Source: Candidatus Agathobaculum pullicola
GTDB lineage: Bacteria > Bacillota > Clostridia > Oscillospirales > Butyricicoccaceae
Assembly (NCBI GenBank): GCA_019115085.1
Contig: DXEF01000039.1
Location: 1 to 32,339 of the forward strand
Reading direction: 5' to 3'
Length of the DNA stretch: 32,339 nucleotides
In this document: in pieces, positions 15,450 through 21,261 of the stretch
How the letters are laid out: the number at the start of each line of letters is the position of its first letter
Position numbering within the stretch: position 1 is the first letter of the stretch
Made by a program: the position numbers and the translations under genes
Notes under the pieces: model-generated
What the model was told of the DNA's origin: nothing
Databases searched by the model: none
The model's input: only the letters and a program-made list of their open reading frames with translations

Positions 15450-16037
15450 TTACTCCGCAGCGGGAGCCTCTTCAGCGGGAGCTTCCTCCGCAGCCGGAAC
15501 CTTAGCGGCAACCAGATCGGCTACCTTCATTTCCTCGTTGCCCTCAGCCTTCTTAACGATAGCATCGCAGGCAATAGCAAGCTGCATAATGGGGAAGTTG
15601 AAGCTGTACAGTACCTGAGCGATAAGGACTTCCTTGCTCGGCATGTTGGCCAGCTTCTTAACCTCGGCCTCGTCGATTACCTTGCCTTCCAGGTAACCGG
15701 CCTTGATCGTGAAGTTCTCGTGGGTCTTGGCGAAGTCACCCAGAATCTTGGCGGGTGCGATCACGTCGTCCGTGGTCGAAATCGCCAGTGCGGAAGTGCC
15801 GTTCAGGTGCTCTTCCAGACCTTCAAAGCCCAACTCCTTCGCCGCAAAGCGGATCAGGGTGTTCTTGATGACCATATACTCAACGCCTGCTTCACGCAGC
15901 TGACGGCGGAGCTTGGTATCATCCTCAACGTTGATGCCCTTGTAATCGACCAGCACGCCGGCCGGAGAATTCTTGATCTTCTCTACCAGAGACGCAACCA
16001 GAGCCTTCTTCTCTTCCAGAACCTTTGCATTCGGCAT
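15450..16037 (-). CDS. rplJ: Ribosomal protein uL10
   Basis: The 195-residue stalk base protein anchors L12 dimers to the ribosome. The N-terminal domain starts MPNAKVLEEKKALVASL; NTLIRFAAKELG and the glutamate/alanine-rich tail (VPAAEEAPAEEAPAAE), which is an extension beyond the L12-binding helix, are visible. AGGAGGTG lies 6 bases before the ATG at 16037. The open frame extends upstream to 16259 but that stretch is the L10 leader and promoter and is not coding. Cotranscribed with rplL. Confidence 0.98.
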   Translation of the reverse strand: MPNAKVLEEKKALVASLVEKIKNSPAGVLVDYKGINVEDDTKLRRQLREAGVEYMVIKNTLIRFAAKELGFEGLEEHLNGTSALAISTTDDVIAPAKILGDFAKTHENFTIKAGYLEGKVIDEAEVKKLANMPSKEVLIAQVLYSFNFPIMQLAIACDAIVKKAEGNEEMKVADLVAAKVPAAEEAPAEEAPAAE

Positions 16038-16050
16038 CTTTTCACCTCCT

Positions 16051-16095
16051 AAAAAATAAAAGTACCCTCCCGGTGCAAAGACACAGGGAGGGTAC
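16051..16095 (-). terminator. Attenuator of the L10 leader
   Basis: GTACCCTCCC (16095-16086 on the minus strand) pairs with GGGAGGGTAC (16071-16062), with an inner GTG/CAC helix, and is followed by TTTTATTTTTT. It stands between the L10-binding region and the rplJ ribosome binding site, as a premature terminator would. Confidence 0.85.
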
Positions 16096-16200
16096 ACAGA
16101 AAACCATATAAAAGATGGTAATAATTCATTCCGTGTTGACCTCGGCGGGCGGCGAAATCGCCTTTGAAACCTTTCGGCTACCTGCTGTCTTTGACCAAGC
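16096..16200 (-). promoter_or_regulatory. L10 (rplJ) leader RNA
   Basis: Read on the minus strand the leader contains CAAAGACAGCAGGT, GGTTTCAAAGGCG and GCCCGCCGAGGT, the conserved blocks of the Firmicute L10 leader, where the L10-L12 complex binds a kink-turn fold that mimics 23S rRNA. It begins near the predicted start of the rplJ promoter and ends at the attenuator (16051-16095). Excess L10(L12)4 is expected to favour termination. Confidence 0.88.
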
Positions 16201-16206
16201 TTATTT

Positions 16207-16235
16207 ATTATATCGAACAAGCAAGAAAATGTCAA
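16207..16235 (-). promoter_or_regulatory. Perfect consensus sigma-A promoter of rplJ-rplL
   Basis: Minus-strand TTGACA (16230-16235) and TATAAT (16207-16212) are spaced by exactly 17 bases. It lies about 170 bases upstream of rplJ, ahead of the L10 leader. Confidence 0.93.
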
Positions 16236-16309
16236 GAAAAAACCAGAAAAATTTTTCATTTTTGCTTAAGGCGAAATATTCAAGAGATGTTAATAAATGG
16301 GCTGCTCCA

Positions 16310-16338
16310 TTGTACATGATAGAAAAATGTGTTAAACT
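16310..16338 (+). promoter_or_regulatory. Candidate promoter of the SLH-glycosidase gene
   Basis: TTGTAC (16310-16315), 17 bases, TAAACT (16333-16338), with an extended -10 TG at 16330-16331. It starts 75 bases from the divergent rplJ promoter. Confidence 0.45.
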
Positions 16339-16369
16339 AATCTTGAAAAACTACACAAGGGGGAATACC

Positions 16370-18028
16370 ATGAAAACCTTATATAAGCGAGTGCTCGGGC
16401 TTGTATGCGCCGGGCTGATGCTGCTGCCGGTGGCAGCGGGCGCGGCGGGCGGCACGCAGCGGCAAAGCATGACCATCGGCGGCACGATGGTCTATCTGGA
16501 GATGGGCGCGGGGCGCGCAGGTGAAGTCACACTGGCCAATAACCGTCTGTTCCAGACGCAGTCGGCCGCCGGTCACGTCAGCGCCAAGGCATCTGAGAGC
16601 GGCAAAACCGTGGTGGCATCCATCAACGGCGGCTATTTTGACGCTTACAGCGGCGGTGGAACACTGTATGCGACGGTCATTCAGGGCGGCGAAGTGGTCA
16701 ATGGCGGCGGCGAGAAGCCGACGCTGGTATTCACTTCTTCTGGCAAACCGTTGATTGACCGCGTTAAAATCGAGACGAAAATCGCGTTCCGCGGCGAGGA
16801 CAGCGCAACTGTCACCGCATACTCGGTTAACGACTACAACGCGAACAACGCATGGGCAAGCTATCTGCTGACGCCGGTATACGGCCGGGCGGTCACTGTC
16901 GGCTCTGGCGCACGCATCGTCACCATGAAGGACAGCGTTGTGACGAATATTCAGGTTGGCGGCGCGGTGCCCGCTCTGTCGTGGGGCACGACCGCGCTGG
17001 TCATCAACCAGAGTGCGTGGAACAACATGGTGACTTACACACTCGAGCCGCAAATCGGCAACGACGCGGTGCGCAAAACCGTATACACGCCGCAGCATGA
17101 CAGCGCCTCCGAATGGACAGACATCGTCAACGGCGTCGGCGCAGGTCCGCTGCTGCTCAAGGACGGCGTCAATGTCTGTGATCAGAACAGCGATTTTACC
17201 GATCCCAAGCAATCCCCGGATTATGTCTCCTCCCGTTCGTTTGCGGCCATCATGAGCAACGGACAACTGGTGCTGGGCAGTGCAAGCAGCGCGTCCATGC
17301 GCAGCATTACGCAGTATCTCAAAGGTCTGGGGGCAGTCGACGCCATGGCGCTGGACGGCGGCGCGTCCACTTTCCTGAGCATCGGTGGCTCGACTGTGCA
17401 GAGCGCGGGTCGAAACCTGACCAATGTGCTACATATTGTAGACTATGCTTCGGGTACGCTGCCCAAGGGCATGCAGCCGCGCGACTTTGATACGCCCTCC
17501 GGCTGGGCAGCGCAGACGGTTGTTGATGCAGCAAACGCAGGCATTGTACCGGATACGCTGCAAAACGGCTATCAAAAGAATATCACCCGTAAGGAATTTT
17601 GTCAGATCATCGACGCGCTGCTGCATAAGAAAATGGAGGACTATGATAATGCGCTGTATCTGACCGGTATTTCGTATGATCAGGCGCGTGCTGCGCTGAG
17701 CGATACCTGGGATGCCAGCGTACTGGCTTGCTACCGTTTCGGCATTATCAATGGCGTAGGCAACAACAAGTTCAGTCCGAACGAGAGCCTGACCCGAGAG
17801 CAGGCAGCGAAGATCCTGATGGGCGCGGCCAAGTTGATCCAGCTGCCCGGCAGTGAGTCAAATAATTCGTGGTCGGATGCCTCGCAGATTTCGTCGTGGG
17901 CACACGAGGGCATTAACTATGTCGTCGGCGCGGGGATTATGAACGGTACGGGCGACAACAAGTTCGACCCGAAGGGCATGTTCACCCGTGAACAGGCGAT
18001 TGCAACGGCATACCGTATGATGGGCTGA
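16370..18028 (+). CDS. Secreted phosphodiester glycosidase-like protein with three SLH domains
   Basis: The 552-residue protein has a signal peptide (1 to about 26, KR then a hydrophobic core ending AGA-A). Residues about 35-360 form a NAGPA/phosphodiester glycosidase (DUF2233-like) domain: SINGGYFD (84-91), VNGVGAGPLLLKDG (253-266), ALDGGASTFL (327-336). Three SLH repeats follow at about 375-420, 443-490 and 500-550, the last two with the TREQA motif; these bind cell-wall polymers and hold the enzyme at the surface. The family includes the uncovering enzyme that removes GlcNAc from phosphodiesters; here the likely target is a wall or capsule glycan, which is inference. AAGGGGGAA lies 7 bases upstream. 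It sits alone, opposite in strand to the ribosomal genes on both sides. Confidence 0.9.
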   Translation: MKTLYKRVLGLVCAGLMLLPVAAGAAGGTQRQSMTIGGTMVYLEMGAGRAGEVTLANNRLFQTQSAAGHVSAKASESGKTVVASINGGYFDAYSGGGTLYATVIQGGEVVNGGGEKPTLVFTSSGKPLIDRVKIETKIAFRGEDSATVTAYSVNDYNANNAWASYLLTPVYGRAVTVGSGARIVTMKDSVVTNIQVGGAVPALSWGTTALVINQSAWNNMVTYTLEPQIGNDAVRKTVYTPQHDSASEWTDIVNGVGAGPLLLKDGVNVCDQNSDFTDPKQSPDYVSSRSFAAIMSNGQLVLGSASSASMRSITQYLKGLGAVDAMALDGGASTFLSIGGSTVQSAGRNLTNVLHIVDYASGTLPKGMQPRDFDTPSGWAAQTVVDAANAGIVPDTLQNGYQKNITRKEFCQIIDALLHKKMEDYDNALYLTGISYDQARAALSDTWDASVLACYRFGIINGVGNNKFSPNESLTREQAAKILMGAAKLIQLPGSESNNSWSDASQISSWAHEGINYVVGAGIMNGTGDNKFDPKGMFTREQAIATAYRMMG

Positions 18029-18042
18029 TACGAAAGGACAAC

Positions 18043-18074
18043 AAAAAGCACGCTGGAAAACCAGCGTGCTTTTT
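18043..18074. terminator. Bidirectional terminator between the SLH gene and rplA
   Basis: A perfect 14-bp inverted repeat (18043-18056 with 18061-18074, loop AAAA) has T tracts on both strands. It ends the plus-strand SLH-glycosidase gene and the minus-strand rpmG-to-rplA unit. Confidence 0.95.
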
Positions 18075-18104
18075 ATTTTCTATAAAATCTGTATCAACAG
18101 ACGC

Positions 18105-18800
18105 TTACGCCATCAGCTTGGCAGCGTTGACCTTAACGCCGGGGCCCATGGTGGAAGCTACAACACAGGAGCGGACGTACTGGCCCTTTGCAGCAGCCGG
18201 CTTGGCCTTGATAATCGCACCCATCAGTGCGTCAAAGTTGTCCTGCAGCTTCTCCGCGCCGAAGGAAGCCTTGCCAATCGGGCAGTGGATGATGTTGGTC
18301 TTATCCAGACGGTACTCGATCTTACCAGCCTTGGACTCCTGAACCGCCTTGGCAACATCCATGGAAACCGTACCAGCCTTCGGGTTCGGCATCAAGCCCT
18401 TAGGACCGAGCACGCGGCCCAGACGGCTAACCAGACCCATCATGTCCGGGGTAGCGATGACAACGTCGAACTCGAAGAAGTTCTCCTTCTGGATGCGCTC
18501 CATCAGGTCCTCCGCGCCAACAATGTCTGCGCCGGCAGCCAGTGCCTCGTCAGCCTTCGCACCCTTGGCGAAAACAGCAACGCGGACATTCTTGCCGGTG
18601 CCGTGCGGCAGTACGATTGCGCCGCGCACCTGCTGGTCGGCATGACGGGAGTCAACGCCCAGCTTGACGTGCAGCTCGATGGTCTCATCAAACTTGGCCT
18701 TGGCAGTGGAAATAACAGTGGCAAGCGCGTCTGCCGGATCGTACAGCTTGGAACGATCAATGGTCTTTGCGCTGTCTACATACTTTTTACCTTTATGCAC
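18105..18800 (-). CDS. rplA: Ribosomal protein uL1
   Basis: The 231-residue protein forms the mobile L1 stalk and acts as a translational repressor of its own operon in other bacteria. Family marks: [24 protein letters not shown] near 70-95 (quoted in part), [14 protein letters not shown] and the C-terminal [10 protein letters not shown]. The start is a GTG at 18800, with AAGGAGG 8 bases upstream. Unlike in E. coli, the gene is 109 bases from rplK rather than coupled to it, and that gap holds an L1-binding-site mimic (18815-18856). Confidence 0.98.
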   Translation of the reverse strand: MHKGKKYVDSAKTIDRSKLYDPADALATVISTAKAKFDETIELHVKLGVDSRHADQQVRGAIVLPHGTGKNVRVAVFAKGAKADEALAAGADIVGAEDLMERIQKENFFEFDVVIATPDMMGLVSRLGRVLGPKGLMPNPKAGTVSMDVAKAVQESKAGKIEYRLDKTNIIHCPIGKASFGAEKLQDNFDALMGAIIKAKPAAAKGQYVRSCVVASTMGPGVKVNAAKLMA

Positions 18801-18814
18801 AATAAATCCTCCTT

Positions 18815-18856
18815 AAGTGGTAATGCGGGAATAGGCTAAACCTAACCCTCCCACTT
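18815..18856 (-). promoter_or_regulatory. Putative L1-binding site in the rplA leader
   Basis: On the minus strand AAGTGG (18856-18851) pairs with CCACTT (18820-18815). The strand order AAGTGGGAGGG ... GCATTACCAC matches GGUGGGAGG ... GAAAUACCACC of the L1 site of 23S rRNA (helix 77 region), with an inner TAGG/CCTA stem in place of the rRNA helix. The 3' strand abuts the AAGGAGG of rplA, so bound L1 would block its translation. A separate hairpin (18855-18886, 11 bp with one bulge) lies just upstream and overlaps it by two bases. Confidence 0.7.
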
Positions 18857-18909
18857 TGACCGGCGCCTGCAAAAAGCGCGGTCAAAATCCATTCAGCTTA
18901 ACTTAAAAC

Positions 18910-19335
18910 TTATTCCTCGACAGTAATACCCATCGAACGGGCAGTACCGGCGATCATGCTCATCGCAGCTTCCAGAGAAGCGGCGTTCAGGTCGGGCATC
19001 TTGGTCTCCGCGATCTTCTGGCAGTCAGCCTTGGAAAGCTTGGCAACCTTGGTCTTGTTCGGAACGGCCGAACCGGACTCAATGCCGCAGGCCTTCTTGA
19101 TCAGAACCGGCGCCGGGGGAGTCTTGGTGATAAAGCTGAACGAACGGTCGGCATAGACCGTGATAATAACCGGGATAATCATACCGGCATCGTTCTTCGT
19201 GCGCTCATTGAATTCCTTGGTAAACGACATGATGTTCACACCGTGCTGGCCGAGAGCCGGACCTACCGGGGGAGCCGGGGTTGCCTTGCCTGCGGGAATC
19301 TGGAGCTTAATATAACCTACTACTTTCTGTGCCAT
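18910..19335 (-). CDS. rplK: Ribosomal protein uL11
   Basis: The 141-residue protein binds the GTPase-associated centre of 23S rRNA. It begins [20 protein letters not shown], has [13 protein letters not shown] and the C-terminal [14 protein letters not shown]; exactly the usual length. Start at 19335 has GGAGG 9 bases upstream; a 7-residue extension to 19356 runs through the ribosome binding site. An L1-binding mimic lies 26 bases upstream. Confidence 0.98.
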   Translation of the reverse strand: MAQKVVGYIKLQIPAGKATPAPPVGPALGQHGVNIMSFTKEFNERTKNDAGMIIPVIITVYADRSFSFITKTPPAPVLIKKACGIESGSAVPNKTKVAKLSKADCQKIAETKMPDLNAASLEAAMSMIAGTARSMGITVEE

Positions 19336-19360
19336 GTTGAAAGGTTCCTCCTTCAATAAA

Positions 19361-19402
19361 TGTGGTAATTGGCGAGTCCCTTCCGCGGGAGCTCTCCCAC
19401 TT
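19361..19402 (-). promoter_or_regulatory. Putative L1-binding site in the rplK leader
   Basis: On the minus strand AAGTGGGAG (19402 onward) and AATTACCAC (to 19362) flank an inner helix TCCC/GGGA with GAG/CTC. GTGG pairs with CCAC. The conserved loop bases agree with the rplA leader copy and with 23S rRNA. It lies between the hairpin cluster after nusG and the rplK ribosome binding site. Confidence 0.7.
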
Positions 19403-19406
19403 GCCG

Positions 19407-19586
19407 CGCTCTATAGGGAGCGAAGCGACGTTCTATTCCAAAATCCGGGGACAGGTGCCTCGGATTTTGACCCCGACCCGCCGCTCGTGCGGCGAAACCG
19501 GGGGTATCGAAAACAAGTTTCTTCGGAACTTGTTTTCGTATATAGGGGGTATCCGATACCCCCTATAGCAGAAACTCTGCTTCTGC
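19407..19586 (-). repeat. Cluster of six inverted repeats between nusG and rplK
   Basis: In 180 non-coding bases I see six hairpins in series: CGCTC/GAGCG (19407-19422), AAAATCCG/CGGATTTT (19440-19468), CGCCGC/GCGGCG (19479-19494), a 12-bp stem CGAAAACAAGTT/AACTTGTTTTCG (19508-19538), a perfect 27-base palindrome centred on 19554 (13-base arms, 19541-19567), and GCAGAA/TTCTGC (19568-19586). GGGGGTATC also recurs at 19499-19508 and 19545-19553. None has a long U tract on the minus strand, so they are not plain terminators. They may be RNA processing sites or a composite dispersed repeat. Confidence 0.75.
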
Positions 19587-19588
19587 AA

Positions 19589-20125
19589 TTATTCGTCGAG
19601 CGTCTCAACCTGGTCGAGTTCCAACTCGACAGGGGTTTCGCGGCCGAACATGGAAACCGTGACGTTAACCTTGTTCTTATCCGCTTCCACCGACGATACT
19701 ACGCCGATAAAGCCGGCCAATGCGCCGTCGATGACGCGCACGCTGTCGCCGGGTGCGTAGTTTACCTCGATCTCACGCTTCTCCACGCCCATCGCGGCGA
19801 TTTCATCCTCCGTCAGCGGGATGGGTTTGGAGCCGCCGGACTTGTCCTGTCCGACAAAACCGGTGCAGCCGCGGGTATTGCGAACCAGATACCAGGTTTC
19901 GTCGGTCATAACCATTTTGACAAGCACATAGCCCGGGAAGAGCTTGCGCTCCACCTCGCGGCTTTTGCCGTCCTTGACCTCCGTGATCGTTTCGGTCGGG
20001 ATATTGACGGCGGGGATCAGGTCATGCAGCTTGCGGTTTTCGACCGCTTTTTCGATCGAAGAGGCCACTTTATTCTCGTAGCCGGAGTATGTGTGAACCA
20101 CATACCATTTTGCAGCGTCTGACAT
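19589..20125 (-). CDS. nusG: Transcription termination/antitermination protein NusG
   Basis: The 178-residue protein binds RNA polymerase through its NGN domain (about 5-110; starts KWYVVHTYSGYENKVA, with LFPGYVLVKMVM) and has a C-terminal KOW domain (about 125-175; DSVRVIDGALAGFIGVV). Length is normal. AAAGGAGG lies 8 bases upstream. It follows secE by 12 bases. The hairpin cluster begins 2 bases past its stop. Confidence 0.97.
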   Translation of the reverse strand: MSDAAKWYVVHTYSGYENKVASSIEKAVENRKLHDLIPAVNIPTETITEVKDGKSREVERKLFPGYVLVKMVMTDETWYLVRNTRGCTGFVGQDKSGGSKPIPLTEDEIAAMGVEKREIEVNYAPGDSVRVIDGALAGFIGVVSSVEADKNKVNVTVSMFGRETPVELELDQVETLDE

Positions 20126-20137
20126 AAATGCCTCCTT

Positions 20138-20368
20138 TTAGGCGGCGAAAGCTTTCAGCAGTGTCTGGACGCCGAGACCGAACACGATATCGAGGACCCA
20201 GATGAAAATACCGATCAGGATGACGCAGGCAATCACAACCAGCGTGTTGTTCACCGTCTGCTGGCGGGTGGGCCATACAATCTTACGGCACTCGCTCTTC
20301 AGCTCACGGAACCACTTGCCGATACGCGCAAAGAGACCGGGCTTTTTCGCCTTGGTTTCTTCAGCCAT
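20138..20368 (-). CDS. secE: Preprotein translocase subunit SecE
   Basis: The 76-residue protein clamps SecY in the translocon. It has the short Gram-positive form: an amphipathic helix (FRELKSECRKIVWPTRQQTV, about 20-40) with the conserved W-P-T, and one membrane segment (about 42-64). AAAGGAAG lies about 8 bases upstream. Order rpmG-secE-nusG is the usual one. Confidence 0.96.
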   Translation of the reverse strand: MAEETKAKKPGLFARIGKWFRELKSECRKIVWPTRQQTVNNTLVVIACVILIGIFIWVLDIVFGLGVQTLLKAFAA

Positions 20369-20386
20369 GAAGCTACTTCCTTTCTC

Positions 20387-20536
20387 TTACTTCGTTTCGC
20401 GGTGCAGCGTGTGCTTCCGGCAGAAACGGCAGTACTTGTTCATTTCCATACGGTCCGGGTTGTTCTTCTTGTTCTTCATTGTGTCATAGTTTCTTTGCTT
20501 GCACTCGGTGCAGGCCAGCGTAATTTTCACGCGCAT
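20387..20536 (-). CDS. rpmG: Ribosomal protein bL33
   Basis: This 49-residue gene starts [13 protein letters not shown] and ends HTLHRETK. Cysteines C9-x-x-C12 and C36-x-x-C39 form a zinc ribbon, so it is the zinc-containing (C+) form. AAAGGAGGTG lies about 10 bases upstream of the ATG at 20536. It is the first gene of the rpmG-secE-nusG-rplK-rplA unit and 18 bases ahead of secE. Confidence 0.96.
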   Translation of the reverse strand: MRVKITLACTECKQRNYDTMKNKKNNPDRMEMNKYCRFCRKHTLHRETK

Positions 20537-20659
20537 AAATAACGGCACCTCCTTTTAATATTCGTCCCTTCCCGTGCCCCTTTGGCCAGGCGCGGGACAA
20601 TTTGCCTCCCTTTGCCAGTGTTCCGGACCCGTTTTCCGAGACACGCGAAAAATGGGCGC

Positions 20660-20684
20660 AAAAAAAGAACCTGCATAGGTTCTT
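20660..20684 (-). terminator. Promoter-proximal hairpin with U tract in the rpmG leader
   Basis: On the minus strand AAGAACCT/AGGTTCTT (20684-20665, loop ATGC) is followed by TTTTT. The predicted transcription start lies within the first bases of this stem, so the RNA would begin with a 6-bp hairpin and a U tract about 120 bases upstream of rpmG. It could attenuate transcription, protect the 5' end, or be a remnant. No gene upstream on this strand needs it as a terminator. Confidence 0.55.
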
Positions 20685-20686
20685 AA

Positions 20687-20715
20687 AGTATAGCATGGAG
20701 AAAACCGGTGGTCAA
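20687..20715 (-). promoter_or_regulatory. Sigma-A promoter of rpmG-secE-nusG-rplK-rplA
   Basis: Minus-strand TTGACC (20710-20715) and TATACT (20687-20692) are spaced by 17 bases. It is the only strong promoter I see for the unit, about 145 bases upstream of rpmG. Confidence 0.85.
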
Positions 20716-20755
20716 GGGTTTTTGAGAAAAAAGTGCTGGTTTTTTTGCGTTTTTG

Positions 20756-20764
20756 TGATATACT
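20756..20764 (+). promoter_or_regulatory. Extended -10 promoter of ruvX
   Basis: TGATATACT gives TGn plus TATACT, 32 bases before the ruvX ATG. The -35 region is T-rich with no clear hexamer. Confidence 0.55.
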
Positions 20765-20796
20765 TAGCTTATTACACAACATATAGGAGTATTCGC

Positions 20797-21216
20797 ATGC
20801 GTATTTTGGGGATTGATTACGGAGATGTGCGCACCGGGCTTTCGATTTCGGATGCGTCGGGCTTTCTGGCCGGCTCGCCGAGCGTTATCCACGAATGGAA
20901 TTACGACAAGCTCTTGGACAAGCTGACGGCCTTCATCGCGGAAAACAAAATCGAAGAGATTGTGCTGGGCTGGCCGAAAAATATGGACGGCACGGCGGGA
21001 GAACGCGCACGCAAGTGCGAAGCGCTGGCTGAAACGCTGCGGGATCGCACCGGGCTGCCGGTGACGCTGTGGGACGAGCGTCGTACGACGGTCGCGGCGC
21101 ACGACATCCTGCACCAGACGGGCAAAAAGGCAAAAAAGCACCGTCAGACGGTCGACGCGGTCGCGGCGAGCCTGATTTTACAGGGCTATCTGGATTTCAA
21201 ACGCCGGCAAAATTGA
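20797..21216 (+). CDS. ruvX: Putative pre-16S rRNA nuclease / Holliday junction resolvase-like (YqgF/RuvX)
   Basis: The 139-residue RNase H-fold protein starts MRILGIDYGDVRTGLSISD with the first catalytic aspartate (D7) and has IVLGWPKNMDGTAGERA, WDERRTT and the C-terminal VDAVAASLIL with the last acidic residue. The family processes the 5' end of 16S rRNA. Length is normal. Start at 20797 has TAGGAG 6 bases upstream; the longer frame from 20602 runs over the divergent promoters and is not coding. Terminator at 21226-21256. Confidence 0.95.
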   Translation: MRILGIDYGDVRTGLSISDASGFLAGSPSVIHEWNYDKLLDKLTAFIAENKIEEIVLGWPKNMDGTAGERARKCEALAETLRDRTGLPVTLWDERRTTVAAHDILHQTGKKAKKHRQTVDAVAASLILQGYLDFKRRQN

Positions 21217-21225
21217 AAATAGGGA

Positions 21226-21256
21226 AAAGAGGGAAACCGCTGGGGTTTCCCTCTTT
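21226..21256. terminator. Bidirectional terminator between ruvX and secA
   Basis: A 13-bp inverted repeat (21226-21238 with 21244-21256, loop GCTGG) is followed by GCTTTTTATTTA on the plus strand. The minus strand has TTTCCCTATTTTC. It serves ruvX and probably secA, whose stop is 6 bases away. Confidence 0.85.
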
Positions 21257-21261
21257 GCTTT

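Noticed and set aside
16038-16369. Long in-frame extensions of rplJ (to 16259) and of the SLH gene (from 16115)
   Set aside because: Both cross the L10 leader and two promoters; conserved starts with ribosome binding sites lie at 16037 and 16370.
18855-18886. Terminator between rplK and rplA
   Set aside because: The 11-bp hairpin has no U tract after it on the minus strand.
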